A DNA stretch of 64,000 bases, from NCBI GenBank assembly GCA_964454015.1, contig CAYVQF010000001.1:309518-373517 (forward strand), given 5' to 3'. The notes under the pieces were generated by a model. The model was not told where the DNA came from. It made no database searches and saw nothing but the letters and a program-made list of their open reading frames with translations. Positions 1 to 8,942 of this stretch are shown piece after piece. How positions within the stretch are numbered: the first letter of the stretch is position 1; each line of letters starts with the position of its first letter. Source of the DNA: CAYVQF01 sp964454015 (GTDB taxonomy: Bacteria > Myxococcota_A > Bradymonadia > UBA4248). Made by a program: the position numbers and the translations under genes.

Positions 1-434
1 TCGGTGTCGATTTTCTCTTCGAGGGTGATCCCGTTGAGGAACTCCATGCAGATGAAGAGGATGCCATGGGAGGTTTCGCCGAAATCGTAGATGCGGATGG
101 TGTGGGGGTGGGTGAGGTGGCGCGCCAGAAGGGCTTCGCGGCGGAAGCGCTGTTCAGCTTCGTCGTACTCCACGAGGTTGCGGCGCAGTGTCTTGATGGC
201 GACGTCGAAGCCCAGCTCGCTGTGCTGCGCTTTGTAGACGACGCCGAAGCCCCCTTCACCGATGATGCCCTCGATCTGGTAGCGATCGGCGATGACTTCG
301 CCGGGGATGAGGTAGTCCACGGCCACGCCGACGTCTGAGAGTGTCAGTTTGGCTTTCGCGACGTCGAGCTTGGTTTCGACACTGTGGCGCTGGACCTGGT
401 TGGGATCGGGCATGGTGGTTGTCGTTGCAGTCAT
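1..434 (-). CDS. Ser/Thr protein kinase, Hanks type (N-terminal part, runs off window)
   Basis: Reading the minus strand from the ATG at 434 gives 144 codons that continue past the window edge. About 45 residues of leader precede a kinase N-lobe. A glycine-rich loop (GEGGFGVVYKA) is followed by VAIK, whose Lys would bind ATP, then the helix-C region with a Glu (RFRREA) and HPHTIRIYDF before the hinge (ICMEF). This is the classic bacterial Pkn layout, and such kinases phosphorylate Ser/Thr in regulatory cascades. The catalytic loop and any sensor domain lie outside the window. A second ATG at 413 could be the start. The gene diverges from the T2SS operon and shares a 252-bp intergenic region with it. 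Confidence 0.9.
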   Translation of the reverse strand, partial: MTATTTTMPDPNQVQRHSVETKLDVAKAKLTLSDVGVAVDYLIPGEVIADRYQIEGIIGEGGFGVVYKAQHSELGFDVAIKTLRRNLVEYDEAEQRFRREALLARHLTHPHTIRIYDFGETSHGILFICMEFLNGITLEEKIDT

Positions 435-516
435 GAGCAGGACGGGGTGCGCATGTCACTGCGGAGGGGATTGTACGCGGGCCGGAGCAAAAAGGGTACC
501 CTGCAGGTGTCCTCGT

Positions 517-569
517 GACAAAATGTCAGAAGCCCATGCGGCGCTGTGCCCATGCCTGGACAAAATGTC
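517..569. promoter_or_regulatory. Pair of identical GACA-AAA-TGTC inverted repeats in the kinase/gspC intergenic region
   Basis: GACAAAATGTC occurs at 517-527 and again at 559-569. Each copy is an inverted repeat (GACA, three bases, TGTC), and the centres are 42 bp apart, close to four helical turns. They lie between the divergent kinase gene and gspC. Spacing on one DNA face suggests cooperative binding by a dimeric regulator. A TATTAG at 606-611 could be a -10 element for the gsp operon, but no convincing -35 was seen. A further inverted repeat, GCAC-N5-GTGC, is at 626-638. The regulator is unknown. Confidence 0.5.
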
Positions 570-686
570 GTTCAAGATGGATCTGGTTGCATGCAAGTGC
601 AACAATATTAGCCACATGCCTGCGGGCACGTTTTGTGCTAAGTTGGGTGGCGTGGAGGCGTGGTTCACGGGTGGTGGAGTGAGGCT

Positions 687-1703
687 ATGCGGTTACCAGA
701 GCGTGTGTTGATAAGTGCGATGCCGTGGGTGGCCATGGTGGGTGCCGGCATGCTCTTGGGTGTGGGGGTGAACGGTTTGATCGCGGCGACGCTGGTGAGT
801 CAGACGCCTTTGGATGTGGTCTTGATGGAGAGTTCGCCCATGGAGCGCGCCTGGCGCGATGACATCAATGTGCTGGCCTACAATCGCAATCTCTTCAACC
901 CTGCGGCGGTAGATGCGCCGGATGTCTTTGCGGGGGTCGAGGAGCGGGTGTCGTTGGCCGATGGGGGAGAGCGCCCGTTGCGCGGCGAGGAGCATGCGTC
1001 GCGGTTGGGCTATACTTTGGTGGGGACGATGGTGGCTGAAGAGCCGCAGTGGTCGGTGGCCCAGTTGCGGGCTACGGGGTCGAGCGAGGTGGTGGTCAGG
1101 GAAGGGGAGTCGCTGGCAGGGGGGCTGACGTTGTTGCAGATCGCGCGCACTTATGTGGTGCTTCGGGAAGCGGATGGTGGTCTGAGTGTGTTGGCATTGG
1201 GTAGTTCTGAGCGCCATGATTTTGCCCGGGATGAAGAGGCTAGGAATGTCGTTGCCTATGACGAGGGTTCGGAAGAGGTCGAGTCCAGTGTGGGCTCGTT
1301 GCCTGAGAGCGCGCTCGGGATGATGCGTCACCCGGACTCCTCGCTGGTTCGTTTCGAGCCGGAGTGGAGCCGGGCATCTGCGGGTGGTTTCGTGCTGCAT
1401 CAGGGGGCGGTTCTGGAGCAAGAGCGTTCGCTTGCCGGGGCGGCGATCGAGTTGGGCATGGCGCCGGTGCTCATGGGTGGACAGGTCAAGGGTTTTCGCT
1501 TTACAGAGGTGCCGGACGCGACGTTGTTTTCGGCGGTGGGTCTGCAGCCAGGTGATGCGATCTTGACGATCAACGGCCGCACGCCAGACTCGGAGCAGAT
1601 TTCGCTGGCTTTCGTTGGCATTTTGGGGCGTCGGGGTGAGGTGACTTTGAGTGTTGAGCGAGGTGGGACGGTGCGTCAGCTACAGGTTTGGGCGGAGAGG
1701 TGA
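687..1703 (+). CDS. gspC: T2SS inner-membrane protein GspC, first copy
   Basis: A 338-residue bitopic protein. GspC links the inner-membrane assembly platform to the GspD secretin in the periplasm. One N-terminal membrane helix (about residues 8-35) is followed by a short motif NVLAYNRNLFNPA shared with the next gene. Then comes an HR-like beta domain (about 110-180, LGYTLVGTMVAEEPQW) and a C-terminal PDZ domain (about 255-338, with FSAVGLQPGDAILTINGR). I chose the ATG at 687 because GGAGTGAGG lies just upstream. An in-frame ATG at 660 would add nine residues. It is the first gene of the operon, and its stop overlaps the start of the second gspC. Two full-length copies in tandem are unusual. 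Confidence 0.82.
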   Translation: MRLPERVLISAMPWVAMVGAGMLLGVGVNGLIAATLVSQTPLDVVLMESSPMERAWRDDINVLAYNRNLFNPAAVDAPDVFAGVEERVSLADGGERPLRGEEHASRLGYTLVGTMVAEEPQWSVAQLRATGSSEVVVREGESLAGGLTLLQIARTYVVLREADGGLSVLALGSSERHDFARDEEARNVVAYDEGSEEVESSVGSLPESALGMMRHPDSSLVRFEPEWSRASAGGFVLHQGAVLEQERSLAGAAIELGMAPVLMGGQVKGFRFTEVPDATLFSAVGLQPGDAILTINGRTPDSEQISLAFVGILGRRGEVTLSVERGGTVRQLQVWAER

Positions 1704-2770
1704 TGCAATCACGTGTGCGCAAGTGGGTGTTGGGGTCAGAGGTGCTGGTCGCGGTGGTGCTGGGTCTTCTCGTGGCCTATGGCGTCAACGGGATGGTCGC
1801 TGCTGGGCTGGTCAAGGCGACGTCGATGGTGGTGCCGGCGGCGACTCCACCGGCCCAGGCAGCGAAGCTCGGGGCGGAACACGAGGAGAATTTGCTGGTC
1901 TACAATCGCAACTTGTTCAACCAATCTGCTGGTGAGGCGCCTGCAGAGGTGGTCCAATCCACGCAAGATTTGGCACAGGATGGGGAGATGGCCGTTGAGG
2001 ACCTGCCCCCCGAGCTTCCTGCGGGGGTCCCGATACCTTCTGATTTGAGGGTTCTGTTGATCGGGACGCAGGTGGCGGGGGACGCCCGCTATTCTCTGGC
2101 GCTCCTGAAGCCCCTGGACGCGACGAATCAAGATACCCTTTACCGGGGCGTTGGCAGCGTGGCTTTGGAAGATGGCGTCATCGTGCGGATCGACCGACAT
2201 CGTGTCTATGTGCGGCGGCAATCCTATGGTAATCGCTTGGAGTACATCGACATCGACACGACGGCACAAGATCTGATGGCGCGGGCCCGCCCGGCGGAGC
2301 CGCGACCGAATCAACGGGTGAGCGCGGCGATGCCGGCAGATGTCAAAGCAGACGAGTCGGCGCCTCCCGTGGCGGCGCCACAGCGGGTGGCGAGCGCTGG
2401 AGGCTTGGATCCGGGCGCGATCGAGAGTCTAGGGGCGGATACCTACGGAATACCGCGGGAAATGGCTGAGATGGTCCGGGACAATCCCAAGCTGTTGCAG
2501 GACCCGAAGTTTGGTCAGCCGCCGCAGATTCAGCCTGTGTATCGCGGCGGGGTGGTCAATGGCTTCCGGGTCTTACAGGTTCAGCCGGGCTCAATCTACG
2601 CCATGTTGGGGGTCCAGAACGGCGACATCATCATGGATGTCAACGGACAGATCGTCGACAATCCGCAGAAGGCCTTGTCTTTCTTTGATCAGCTTGGGCC
2701 AGGGCAGGATGTGGGGGTGAAAGTGAACCGCTTCGGTCGCCACCGAACCATAACCTACAAGATGAAGTGA
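1703..2770 (+). CDS. gspC: T2SS inner-membrane protein GspC, second copy
   Basis: A 355-residue paralogue of the preceding gene with the same order: N-terminal membrane helix (about 8-30), the motif VYNRNLFNQ, an HR-like domain (LRVLLIGTQVAGDARYSLAL) and a C-terminal PDZ domain (about 275-355, with YAMLGVQNGDIIMDVNGQ). The ATG at 1703 overlaps the previous TGA (TGATG) and follows GGCGGAGAGG, so translation is probably coupled. A Pro/Ala-rich linker separates the HR-like and PDZ domains and is longer than in copy one. Outside the conserved blocks the two copies differ substantially, so this is an old duplication or deliberate heterodimer rather than a recent repeat. Which copy contacts GspD cannot be told from sequence. 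Confidence 0.85.
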   Translation: MQSRVRKWVLGSEVLVAVVLGLLVAYGVNGMVAAGLVKATSMVVPAATPPAQAAKLGAEHEENLLVYNRNLFNQSAGEAPAEVVQSTQDLAQDGEMAVEDLPPELPAGVPIPSDLRVLLIGTQVAGDARYSLALLKPLDATNQDTLYRGVGSVALEDGVIVRIDRHRVYVRRQSYGNRLEYIDIDTTAQDLMARARPAEPRPNQRVSAAMPADVKADESAPPVAAPQRVASAGGLDPGAIESLGADTYGIPREMAEMVRDNPKLLQDPKFGQPPQIQPVYRGGVVNGFRVLQVQPGSIYAMLGVQNGDIIMDVNGQIVDNPQKALSFFDQLGPGQDVGVKVNRFGRHRTITYKMK

Positions 2771-2779
2771 GACGGGGCG

Positions 2780-3118
2780 ATGGAGACGCAACGCATAGGC
2801 AGTGGCAGGGTGGCGATGGTCGTGCTCGGCATGTGGCTCATGCTGTGGATGGCCTCGCCCGTGCAGGCCGATGAGGCGCGGTATCGCCTGGATGTGGCGG
2901 ATGCTTCGGTGTTGTCGCTGATGTTGTGGCTATCGGAGCACGCTGAGCTGGGTTTCGTACTTGGCGACGCTGAGATCGGTCAGCGCCGGGTCCAGATCGT
3001 GGGTGGGCGTTCGGTCTCGATGGCCGAGGCCAAGGCCATGATCATGGCCGCGCTGTCAATGCAGGGACTCTTGGTGGAGGAGAGAGGTGATGTGTGGCTG
3101 GTTCGCGCAGCGCCTTAG
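2780..3118 (+). CDS. Small exported protein made of one secretin N0-like domain
   Basis: A 112-residue protein with a signal peptide (hydrophobic segment about 11-25, ending SPVQA) and one domain of about 80 residues. That domain follows the pattern of the GspD N0 domain encoded next door: a beta strand, then DASVLSLMLWLSEHAEL matching the DADLSDVVKLMSAQTGR helix of GspD, a strand, EAKAMIMAALSMQGL matching EAYQAFLSALQMNGL, and a terminal strand. N0 is the secretin domain that contacts GspC. No other domain is present, so it could be a soluble N0 mimic, an adaptor, or the relic of a split secretin. It lies between gspC2 and gspD, within 10 bp of the upstream gene. The homology call is by eye. 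Confidence 0.65.
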   Translation: METQRIGSGRVAMVVLGMWLMLWMASPVQADEARYRLDVADASVLSLMLWLSEHAELGFVLGDAEIGQRRVQIVGGRSVSMAEAKAMIMAALSMQGLLVEERGDVWLVRAAP

Positions 3119-3171
3119 GGGATGGATTTGAGATGATCGGGCGCCTGGATGCGCCCGTGCAAGGAATAGGC

Positions 3172-5778
3172 ATGAATGGGACGTTGATGTGGAAAGGCGA
3201 GGGCTGGTCGATGGGCCGACGATGCTATGCTCAGGTGGTGATGGCGCTGCTGTTTTGGCTGTGGTTGACGCCGACTTCTCTGGTCTTGGGGCAGGACGAC
3301 GACGGGGACGATGATGGCACCCGGGTGAAGGTGCTCGAGCCTGAAGGACGCGGCTCACGACCGGGCGTGGTGCAGCGCGAGCGGCCGAGTGGTGATCAGG
3401 GCACGGCGCCCACCCCGGTGACGCCGGAAGGCGCTGGCGGCGCGCAGCCAACGCCGGCGACGCCTGCTTTGGGTCAAGAGCGGATCGACTACGGCGAGCG
3501 CATCGATATCGAGGGCAATTTCGGCAGTGATTTCGATGTGCGGCCCGTTCCGCGTGCGACCCGGTTCACCTTGGATTTCCGCGATGCCGATTTGTCGGAC
3601 GTGGTCAAGCTGATGAGCGCCCAGACGGGCCGCAACTTCATCATCGCCGACTCCCTGCGGGCCGGAAAAAAGATCACCATCATCAGCCCCAACCCGGTGG
3701 GCCAGGGGGAAGCTTACCAAGCCTTTTTGTCAGCCTTGCAGATGAATGGTCTGACGGTGGTGCGCAGCGGACAGTTCTACAAGATCGTCGATATCAACGC
3801 GGGTCTGAAGGAGCCCATCGAGGCGCTGTGGCCGGGCGATCGCGTGCCCACCAACGATGCTCTGGTGACGCGTATCATCGAGCTCCAGCATGTCGACATC
3901 AGTCAGATCAAGCCGGTCATGGATCAGCTCAAGACGCCGACGGGGCTGATCGTGGAGTATTCGCCGACCAATACGCTGATCGTGACGGACACGGGCAACT
4001 CCGTGCGGCGGATGTTGGCGATTTTGGAGCGCCTGGATTCAAGCAGTGCCGACGCGGAAAAGATTTGGATTTACCAAGTGCAGTATGCCGACGCGAACGA
4101 GATCTCGAGTCTCCTGGGGCAGGTGTTTCAGCAGCGTACGCCGCAGCAGGGGGGGCGGCCCCAGCAGGCCCAACCTGGAGGGGCGCCTGGTGGGGAAGCG
4201 GACGTGGTGATTTCGCAGATTGTTGCGGACGAGCGCACGAACAAGCTGATCATCGTGGCCAATGAACGCAGTTATGAGCGGATCAAGCGCCTCATCCTCA
4301 AGCTCGATGTCGAGCTGCCCGAGTCGGGGCGGATCAACGTGGTGCATCTGCAGAACTCCGATGCCACGGACTTGGCGCGGGTGTTGAGTGAGCTCTCTAC
4401 TCAGCTTCAGCCTCAGGATCCGCGTCGGGGACAGGCGGCGCCTCAGGCCTCGAGTAGCTCACTGCTTCAAGGTGAGGTGTCGGTGGTGGCCAATGAGGCG
4501 ACGAACGACCTCATCATCGTGGCGAGTCCGCGCGATTTCATGGCGATGCGTTCGGTGATCCGGGAGTTGGATCGGCCGCGGCGCCAGGTTTTCGTCGAGG
4601 CCGTGATTCTCGAAGTCAGCATCGATCGGACCAGGAGCCTAGGGACGGTTTTGCACGGCGGCAATGTCTTTGAGACCGACGATGGGGACGCCTACCTCTT
4701 GGGTCGTACGGAGCTCAACGGCAAACAGAGTTTAGCGGCAGGGCCGATGTTCTTGGGTAGTGGCTCGGCGCCGGGCCTCTTGGCGGCGCTCATCGGACCG
4801 ACCATCGACCTGGGCCCGCTGGAAATCCCTTCCTTCAGCGTGCTGTTGAATGCCTTACAGACCAACACGGATGTCAACGTGCTCTCCACGCCCACCATCC
4901 TGACGCTGGACAATGAGCAAGCTGAGATCTCCGTGGGTGAGCGCATCCCCTTCTTGACGAGCTCCGGCATGGGCTCGTTGAACACATCCATGCTGGGTGG
5001 CAGCAGCGCCGATCTTGCAGGGGCGGCGTCTTTGCTGACCGGACTTGGGGGCTACGGGACGCAAATCAGCCGGGTAGACGTGGCGTTGACCTTGCGGATC
5101 AAGCCCCAGATCAACGAGTCGGGGGCGGTGCGCCTCGAGGTTGAAGAAGAGATCGAAGAGGTCAAGCCTGGTGGGGCTGACCTCGGTGGACCGACGACGC
5201 GGCGGCGCAATCTGAAGACGGTCGTCATCGTCCAGGACCAGCAGACGGTGGTCTTGGGCGGTTTGATGCGCGACAGCGAAACCCAGTCGGTCTCGAAGGT
5301 GCCCATCTTGGGAGATATCCCAGTCATTGGTTACCTTTTCCGCTCGACAGAGACCTCGATTCAGAAGCAGAACTTGCTCTTGATGCTGACGCCCTATGTG
5401 ATCGAGAGCGAGGCGGACCTGGAGAAGATCAGGGTGCGCAAAATGCAAGAGCGAGAGGAGTTTTTGAACTACTTCGGTCGCAAAGACCTGAACTACGTCA
5501 AGTCTGTGGATTTCGACAAGAAACACGGACCGCTGGAGGAGATTCGCCAGGTCATTGACGCCACGGAACGCGAGGCCAATGCGCTACGTGATGCCGCGGG
5601 CGTATTAGACTTCCGCGTCCCCGATGAGGGCATCGATTTGCCCGAGGGTCTGGACGATGGATACGGCGGTGTCGCGGGCGGCAATCCCGGTGAGAGTGCG
5701 CCCGCCGGTGGCCGGACCGGGCAGCGGCCGGGGCGCGCCGAGAGGCAGGGCGGCCGACGTGTTCCCCAGGGCAGGTAG
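3172..5778 (+). CDS. gspD: T2SS outer-membrane secretin GspD
   Basis: An 868-residue secretin that forms the outer-membrane channel of the T2SS. A signal peptide (about 14-40) precedes an acidic, Pro/Gly-rich stretch of roughly 90 residues. Then come N0 (about 131-207) and N1-N3, each a KH-like repeat ending in strands such as NTLIVTDT, NKLIIVAN and NDLIIVAS. The secretin core begins near VFVEAVILEV and includes NVLSTPTILTLDNEQAEI and the signature VPILGDIPVIGYLFR. A Gly/Arg-rich tail ends the protein. The ATG at 3172 follows AAGGA with good spacing; ATG 3211 is an alternative, and longer readings would overlap the upstream gene. No separate pilotin gene is obvious in the operon. Confidence 0.96.
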   Translation: MNGTLMWKGEGWSMGRRCYAQVVMALLFWLWLTPTSLVLGQDDDGDDDGTRVKVLEPEGRGSRPGVVQRERPSGDQGTAPTPVTPEGAGGAQPTPATPALGQERIDYGERIDIEGNFGSDFDVRPVPRATRFTLDFRDADLSDVVKLMSAQTGRNFIIADSLRAGKKITIISPNPVGQGEAYQAFLSALQMNGLTVVRSGQFYKIVDINAGLKEPIEALWPGDRVPTNDALVTRIIELQHVDISQIKPVMDQLKTPTGLIVEYSPTNTLIVTDTGNSVRRMLAILERLDSSSADAEKIWIYQVQYADANEISSLLGQVFQQRTPQQGGRPQQAQPGGAPGGEADVVISQIVADERTNKLIIVANERSYERIKRLILKLDVELPESGRINVVHLQNSDATDLARVLSELSTQLQPQDPRRGQAAPQASSSSLLQGEVSVVANEATNDLIIVASPRDFMAMRSVIRELDRPRRQVFVEAVILEVSIDRTRSLGTVLHGGNVFETDDGDAYLLGRTELNGKQSLAAGPMFLGSGSAPGLLAALIGPTIDLGPLEIPSFSVLLNALQTNTDVNVLSTPTILTLDNEQAEISVGERIPFLTSSGMGSLNTSMLGGSSADLAGAASLLTGLGGYGTQISRVDVALTLRIKPQINESGAVRLEVEEEIEEVKPGGADLGGPTTRRRNLKTVVIVQDQQTVVLGGLMRDSETQSVSKVPILGDIPVIGYLFRSTETSIQKQNLLLMLTPYVIESEADLEKIRVRKMQEREEFLNYFGRKDLNYVKSVDFDKKHGPLEEIRQVIDATEREANALRDAAGVLDFRVPDEGIDLPEGLDDGYGGVAGGNPGESAPAGGRTGQRPGRAERQGGRRVPQGR

Positions 5779-5814
5779 TCCCGTGAGTCGCTATTGGAAT
5801 GAAGGACCCTGTAG

Positions 5815-7548
5815 ATGTTCAACGTGAAGCGAATTGGTGAGATACTGCAAGATCAAGGGCGGATCACGCGTGAGCAGCTCCAGGCCGCGTTGACTGAGCA
5901 GCAAGGGGATGCCGTGAAGCGCCGTCTGGGGGCGATTTTGCTGGCCCGGGACATGGTGGACGAGTTGTCCTTGCTCAGGGGCTTGGGCGAACAGTTTGGG
6001 CTCGAGGTGTGGGAGGCCTTCGACCCGGAGACGGCCGATCCCAATTTGTCGCGGGAGCTGAGCTATGGGGTGGCCACTGGACACCTGGTCATGCCTTTCC
6101 AACGTGAAGGCAACATGGTGCTGACGGCCTTACACGATCCGCTGAATCTGGAGGCCCTCGATCTGATCCGCGCCCAGGTGGATGGCGAGCCCGTCCCTGT
6201 GTTGGCGCCAGCGGCAGCGATCCGGGCTCTGATTACCGGGATTTTCGATCGCCGGGGTGATCTGGATGCCTTGGTCGGTGACTTAGGGCGGGATGCCACG
6301 TCAACCCCTGAGGATCTGGAAGGTGCGGTTGAGAAGATCGAAGACCTGTTGTCACGGGCCAGCAGTGATGATGAGGGGCCGATCATTCAGTTGGTCAATA
6401 CCATTTTCCAACAAGCCGTTCGCGAGCGTGCCAGTGACATTCATGTCGAGGCCATGGAGGAGAACGTCTTGGTGCGCTTTCGCGTCGACGGGGTGCTGAA
6501 AGAGGCGGTGCGGGCTCCCAAGCGCTTCCAGAACTCCATCGTCGTTCGCATCAAAATCATGGCGAACCTCAACATTGCGGAGAAGCGCGTTCCCCAGGAT
6601 GGGCGTATTCGCTTTCGCATTGCCGGTCGCGATATCGACGTGCGTGTCGCCACGGCACCTGCGGCCCACGGCGAGCGCATCACCATGCGCCTGCTCGATC
6701 AACAGGCGGTGCTCCTCGATTTGGCAGATCTTGGTTTCGCGCCGCGCAACTTTGGGTTGATCACGCACGCGATCCAACAGCCGCATGGCATCGTCTTGGT
6801 GACGGGTCCCACGGGTTCAGGCAAGACGACGACCCTCTATGCGTGTTTGCATCGCATCAACACCCCTGACAAGAACATTCTCACCGTCGAAGATCCCGTC
6901 GAATACCAGCTCGCCGGCATCAGCCAGATGCAGGTCAATCCCAAGATCGAGCTGACTTTCGCGAATGGTCTGCGCTCCTATCTGCGGCATGATCCCGACA
7001 TCATCATGGTGGGTGAGATCCGCGACGTCGAGACGGCTGAGATCGCGATCCAGGCGTCGCTGACGGGTCACTTGGTCTTCTCAACGCTGCACACCAATGA
7101 CGCTGCGGGTGCGTTCACTCGGCTCATCGACATGGGCGTCGAACCATTCTTGGTATCTTCGTCCTTGTCGCTATCGGTCGCCCAGCGTCTGATTCGGCGT
7201 CTGTGCAGTGTCTGCCGTCTGCCTTATGAGCCAGGGATCGAGGAGATCAACGAGATCGGGATCAACATGGCGCAAGTCGAAAAGGCGGGTGGTTATCTTT
7301 ATAAGCCGCAGGGTTGCAAGGAGTGCAACATGTCGGGATACATGGGTCGAACGGCTGTATACGAGATGCTGCGCGTGGATGACGACATTCGGCGGCTGGT
7401 GATGCAGCGGGCTGACGCCTCGACCATCAAGAGGGAAGCGGAGCGCAAAGGGATGGCGTCCCTGCGTGACGACGGCGTGCTCAAGGTTTTGCAAGGCGTG
7501 TCGAGTATTCAGGAGGTGTTGCGAGTGACCCATGACTCGGCCCTGTGA
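5815..7548 (+). CDS. gspE: T2SS assembly ATPase GspE
   Basis: A 577-residue cytoplasmic hexameric ATPase that powers pseudopilus assembly. It has an N-terminal T2SSE domain (LGAILLARDMV region), then the catalytic core: Walker A GPTGSGKTT at 331-339, an Asp box (EDPVEYQ), Walker B GEIRD and a His box (STLHTNDA). A tetracysteine zinc module is intact at C464/C467 and C501/C504. All catalytic elements look functional. AAGGA lies upstream of the ATG. Gene order gspD-E-F is standard. Confidence 0.97.
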   Translation: MFNVKRIGEILQDQGRITREQLQAALTEQQGDAVKRRLGAILLARDMVDELSLLRGLGEQFGLEVWEAFDPETADPNLSRELSYGVATGHLVMPFQREGNMVLTALHDPLNLEALDLIRAQVDGEPVPVLAPAAAIRALITGIFDRRGDLDALVGDLGRDATSTPEDLEGAVEKIEDLLSRASSDDEGPIIQLVNTIFQQAVRERASDIHVEAMEENVLVRFRVDGVLKEAVRAPKRFQNSIVVRIKIMANLNIAEKRVPQDGRIRFRIAGRDIDVRVATAPAAHGERITMRLLDQQAVLLDLADLGFAPRNFGLITHAIQQPHGIVLVTGPTGSGKTTTLYACLHRINTPDKNILTVEDPVEYQLAGISQMQVNPKIELTFANGLRSYLRHDPDIIMVGEIRDVETAEIAIQASLTGHLVFSTLHTNDAAGAFTRLIDMGVEPFLVSSSLSLSVAQRLIRRLCSVCRLPYEPGIEEINEIGINMAQVEKAGGYLYKPQGCKECNMSGYMGRTAVYEMLRVDDDIRRLVMQRADASTIKREAERKGMASLRDDGVLKVLQGVSSIQEVLRVTHDSAL

Positions 7549-7636
7549 GGGTTGACCGGGTCGGGATTGGGCCGGTGCGCGGGGCACCAAGGGACAAGGA
7601 AGAGGCGCGTGGTCGCTAGGGATGAGTTGAGTATTT

Positions 7637-8863
7637 ATGCCACTTTATGACTACAGAGGCTTGAACAGCGCCGGTAAGGCCGTCAAAGGTCTGAAGGAAG
7701 CGCCCAATAAGGTGGCGCTGCGTGATGCTTTGCTCAAGGCTGGGGTCTTTCTCAGTGAAGCCTTTGAGCAGGGGCAGAAGCAGGGCGCGGCCCAGGGCTT
7801 GTCTCGCGAGGTCAAGCTCGACTTCACCATCATCACCAAGCGCGACGTCGCCGATTTCACGCGCCAGTTTGCGACCCTGCAGAGAGCGGCGATTCCCCTG
7901 GTCGAGGGGCTCAACGCCATGACCGACCAGGCGGAGAAGCCCAAGTTCAAGACCATTTTGTCCGAGGTCAAGCGCAAGGTGAATGAGGGCTCGAGCCTGG
8001 CGGCTGCGCTGGCTGAGCACCCCAAGGTCTTTGACTCGCTTTACGTGAACATGATCCGGGCCGGCGAGTCGGCGGGCAACCTAGACGTCGTCTTAGAGCG
8101 TTTGGCGGTCTTTTTGGACGGTCAGGTGCGGATGCGCTCCAAAGTGCAGGCCGCCATGTTCTACCCCATCATCATGGCCGTGGTGGGGGTGCTGCTCATG
8201 CTGGTCCTGTTCACCTTCGTGATTCCGAGGGTCACCAAGCTCTTCGAGCAACAACGCAAACCGCTTCCTTTCATCACCAAGGCCCTGCTGGGAACGGCTG
8301 ACTTCGTGACTTCCTACTGGTGGCTCATCATCCTCTTGGTGGGGGCATCGGTGTGGGGCTTTCTCAAGTGGAAGAAGACCGAGAAGGGTCGTCTGCTGTG
8401 GGATACTTTTGCGCTGAAATCGCCGCTCTTTGGACACCTGGTGCGGATGGTGGCCATTGCTCGCTTTGCGCGCACCATGTCGACCCTGTTGGCCAGCGGG
8501 GTGCCGCTGTTGCGCGCCATGGAGATCGTGAAGAACATCCTCGGGAACATGGTGCTCATCGGGGTGGTGGAGCAGGCGCGGGAAAACATTCGCGAGGGCG
8601 AGAGTGTGGCTGGACCTTTGCGTCGCTCGGGTGAGTTTCCGCCCATCGTGACCCACATGATCGCCGTCGGTGAACGGGCCGGTCGACTGGAGGACATGCT
8701 CAACAGCGTGGCCAAGAGTTTTGAAGAGCAAGTGGAGGTCAGGGTCGAGATGCTGACCTCCCTGTTGGAGCCCATGATGATCCTCATCATGGGTGGCACC
8801 ATCGCCTTTGTGGTTTTTGCGATTCTTTTACCCATTTTGCAGCTCAGTGATGGTTTTGGTTAG
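7637..8863 (+). CDS. gspF: T2SS inner-membrane platform protein GspF
   Basis: A 408-residue polytopic membrane protein forming the centre of the T2SS assembly platform, contacted by GspE and GspL. It contains two related GspF domains (about residues 72-195 and 275-398), each with the ADFTRQFATLQ / VAIARFARTMSTLLASGVPL type motif, and three membrane helices (about 172-200, 222-242 and 378-400). Length matches the family norm. It is separated from gspE by 88 bp with no obvious strong ribosome-binding site. Confidence 0.96.
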   Translation: MPLYDYRGLNSAGKAVKGLKEAPNKVALRDALLKAGVFLSEAFEQGQKQGAAQGLSREVKLDFTIITKRDVADFTRQFATLQRAAIPLVEGLNAMTDQAEKPKFKTILSEVKRKVNEGSSLAAALAEHPKVFDSLYVNMIRAGESAGNLDVVLERLAVFLDGQVRMRSKVQAAMFYPIIMAVVGVLLMLVLFTFVIPRVTKLFEQQRKPLPFITKALLGTADFVTSYWWLIILLVGASVWGFLKWKKTEKGRLLWDTFALKSPLFGHLVRMVAIARFARTMSTLLASGVPLLRAMEIVKNILGNMVLIGVVEQARENIREGESVAGPLRRSGEFPPIVTHMIAVGERAGRLEDMLNSVAKSFEEQVEVRVEMLTSLLEPMMILIMGGTIAFVVFAILLPILQLSDGFG

Positions 8864-8942
8864 TTCGCTGCGCTCGCACCGAGTCGCGTCGCGGTTCACC
8901 CTGACGGCGCCAGCGAGCCTGCACAGACAACGGAGATGAGAG

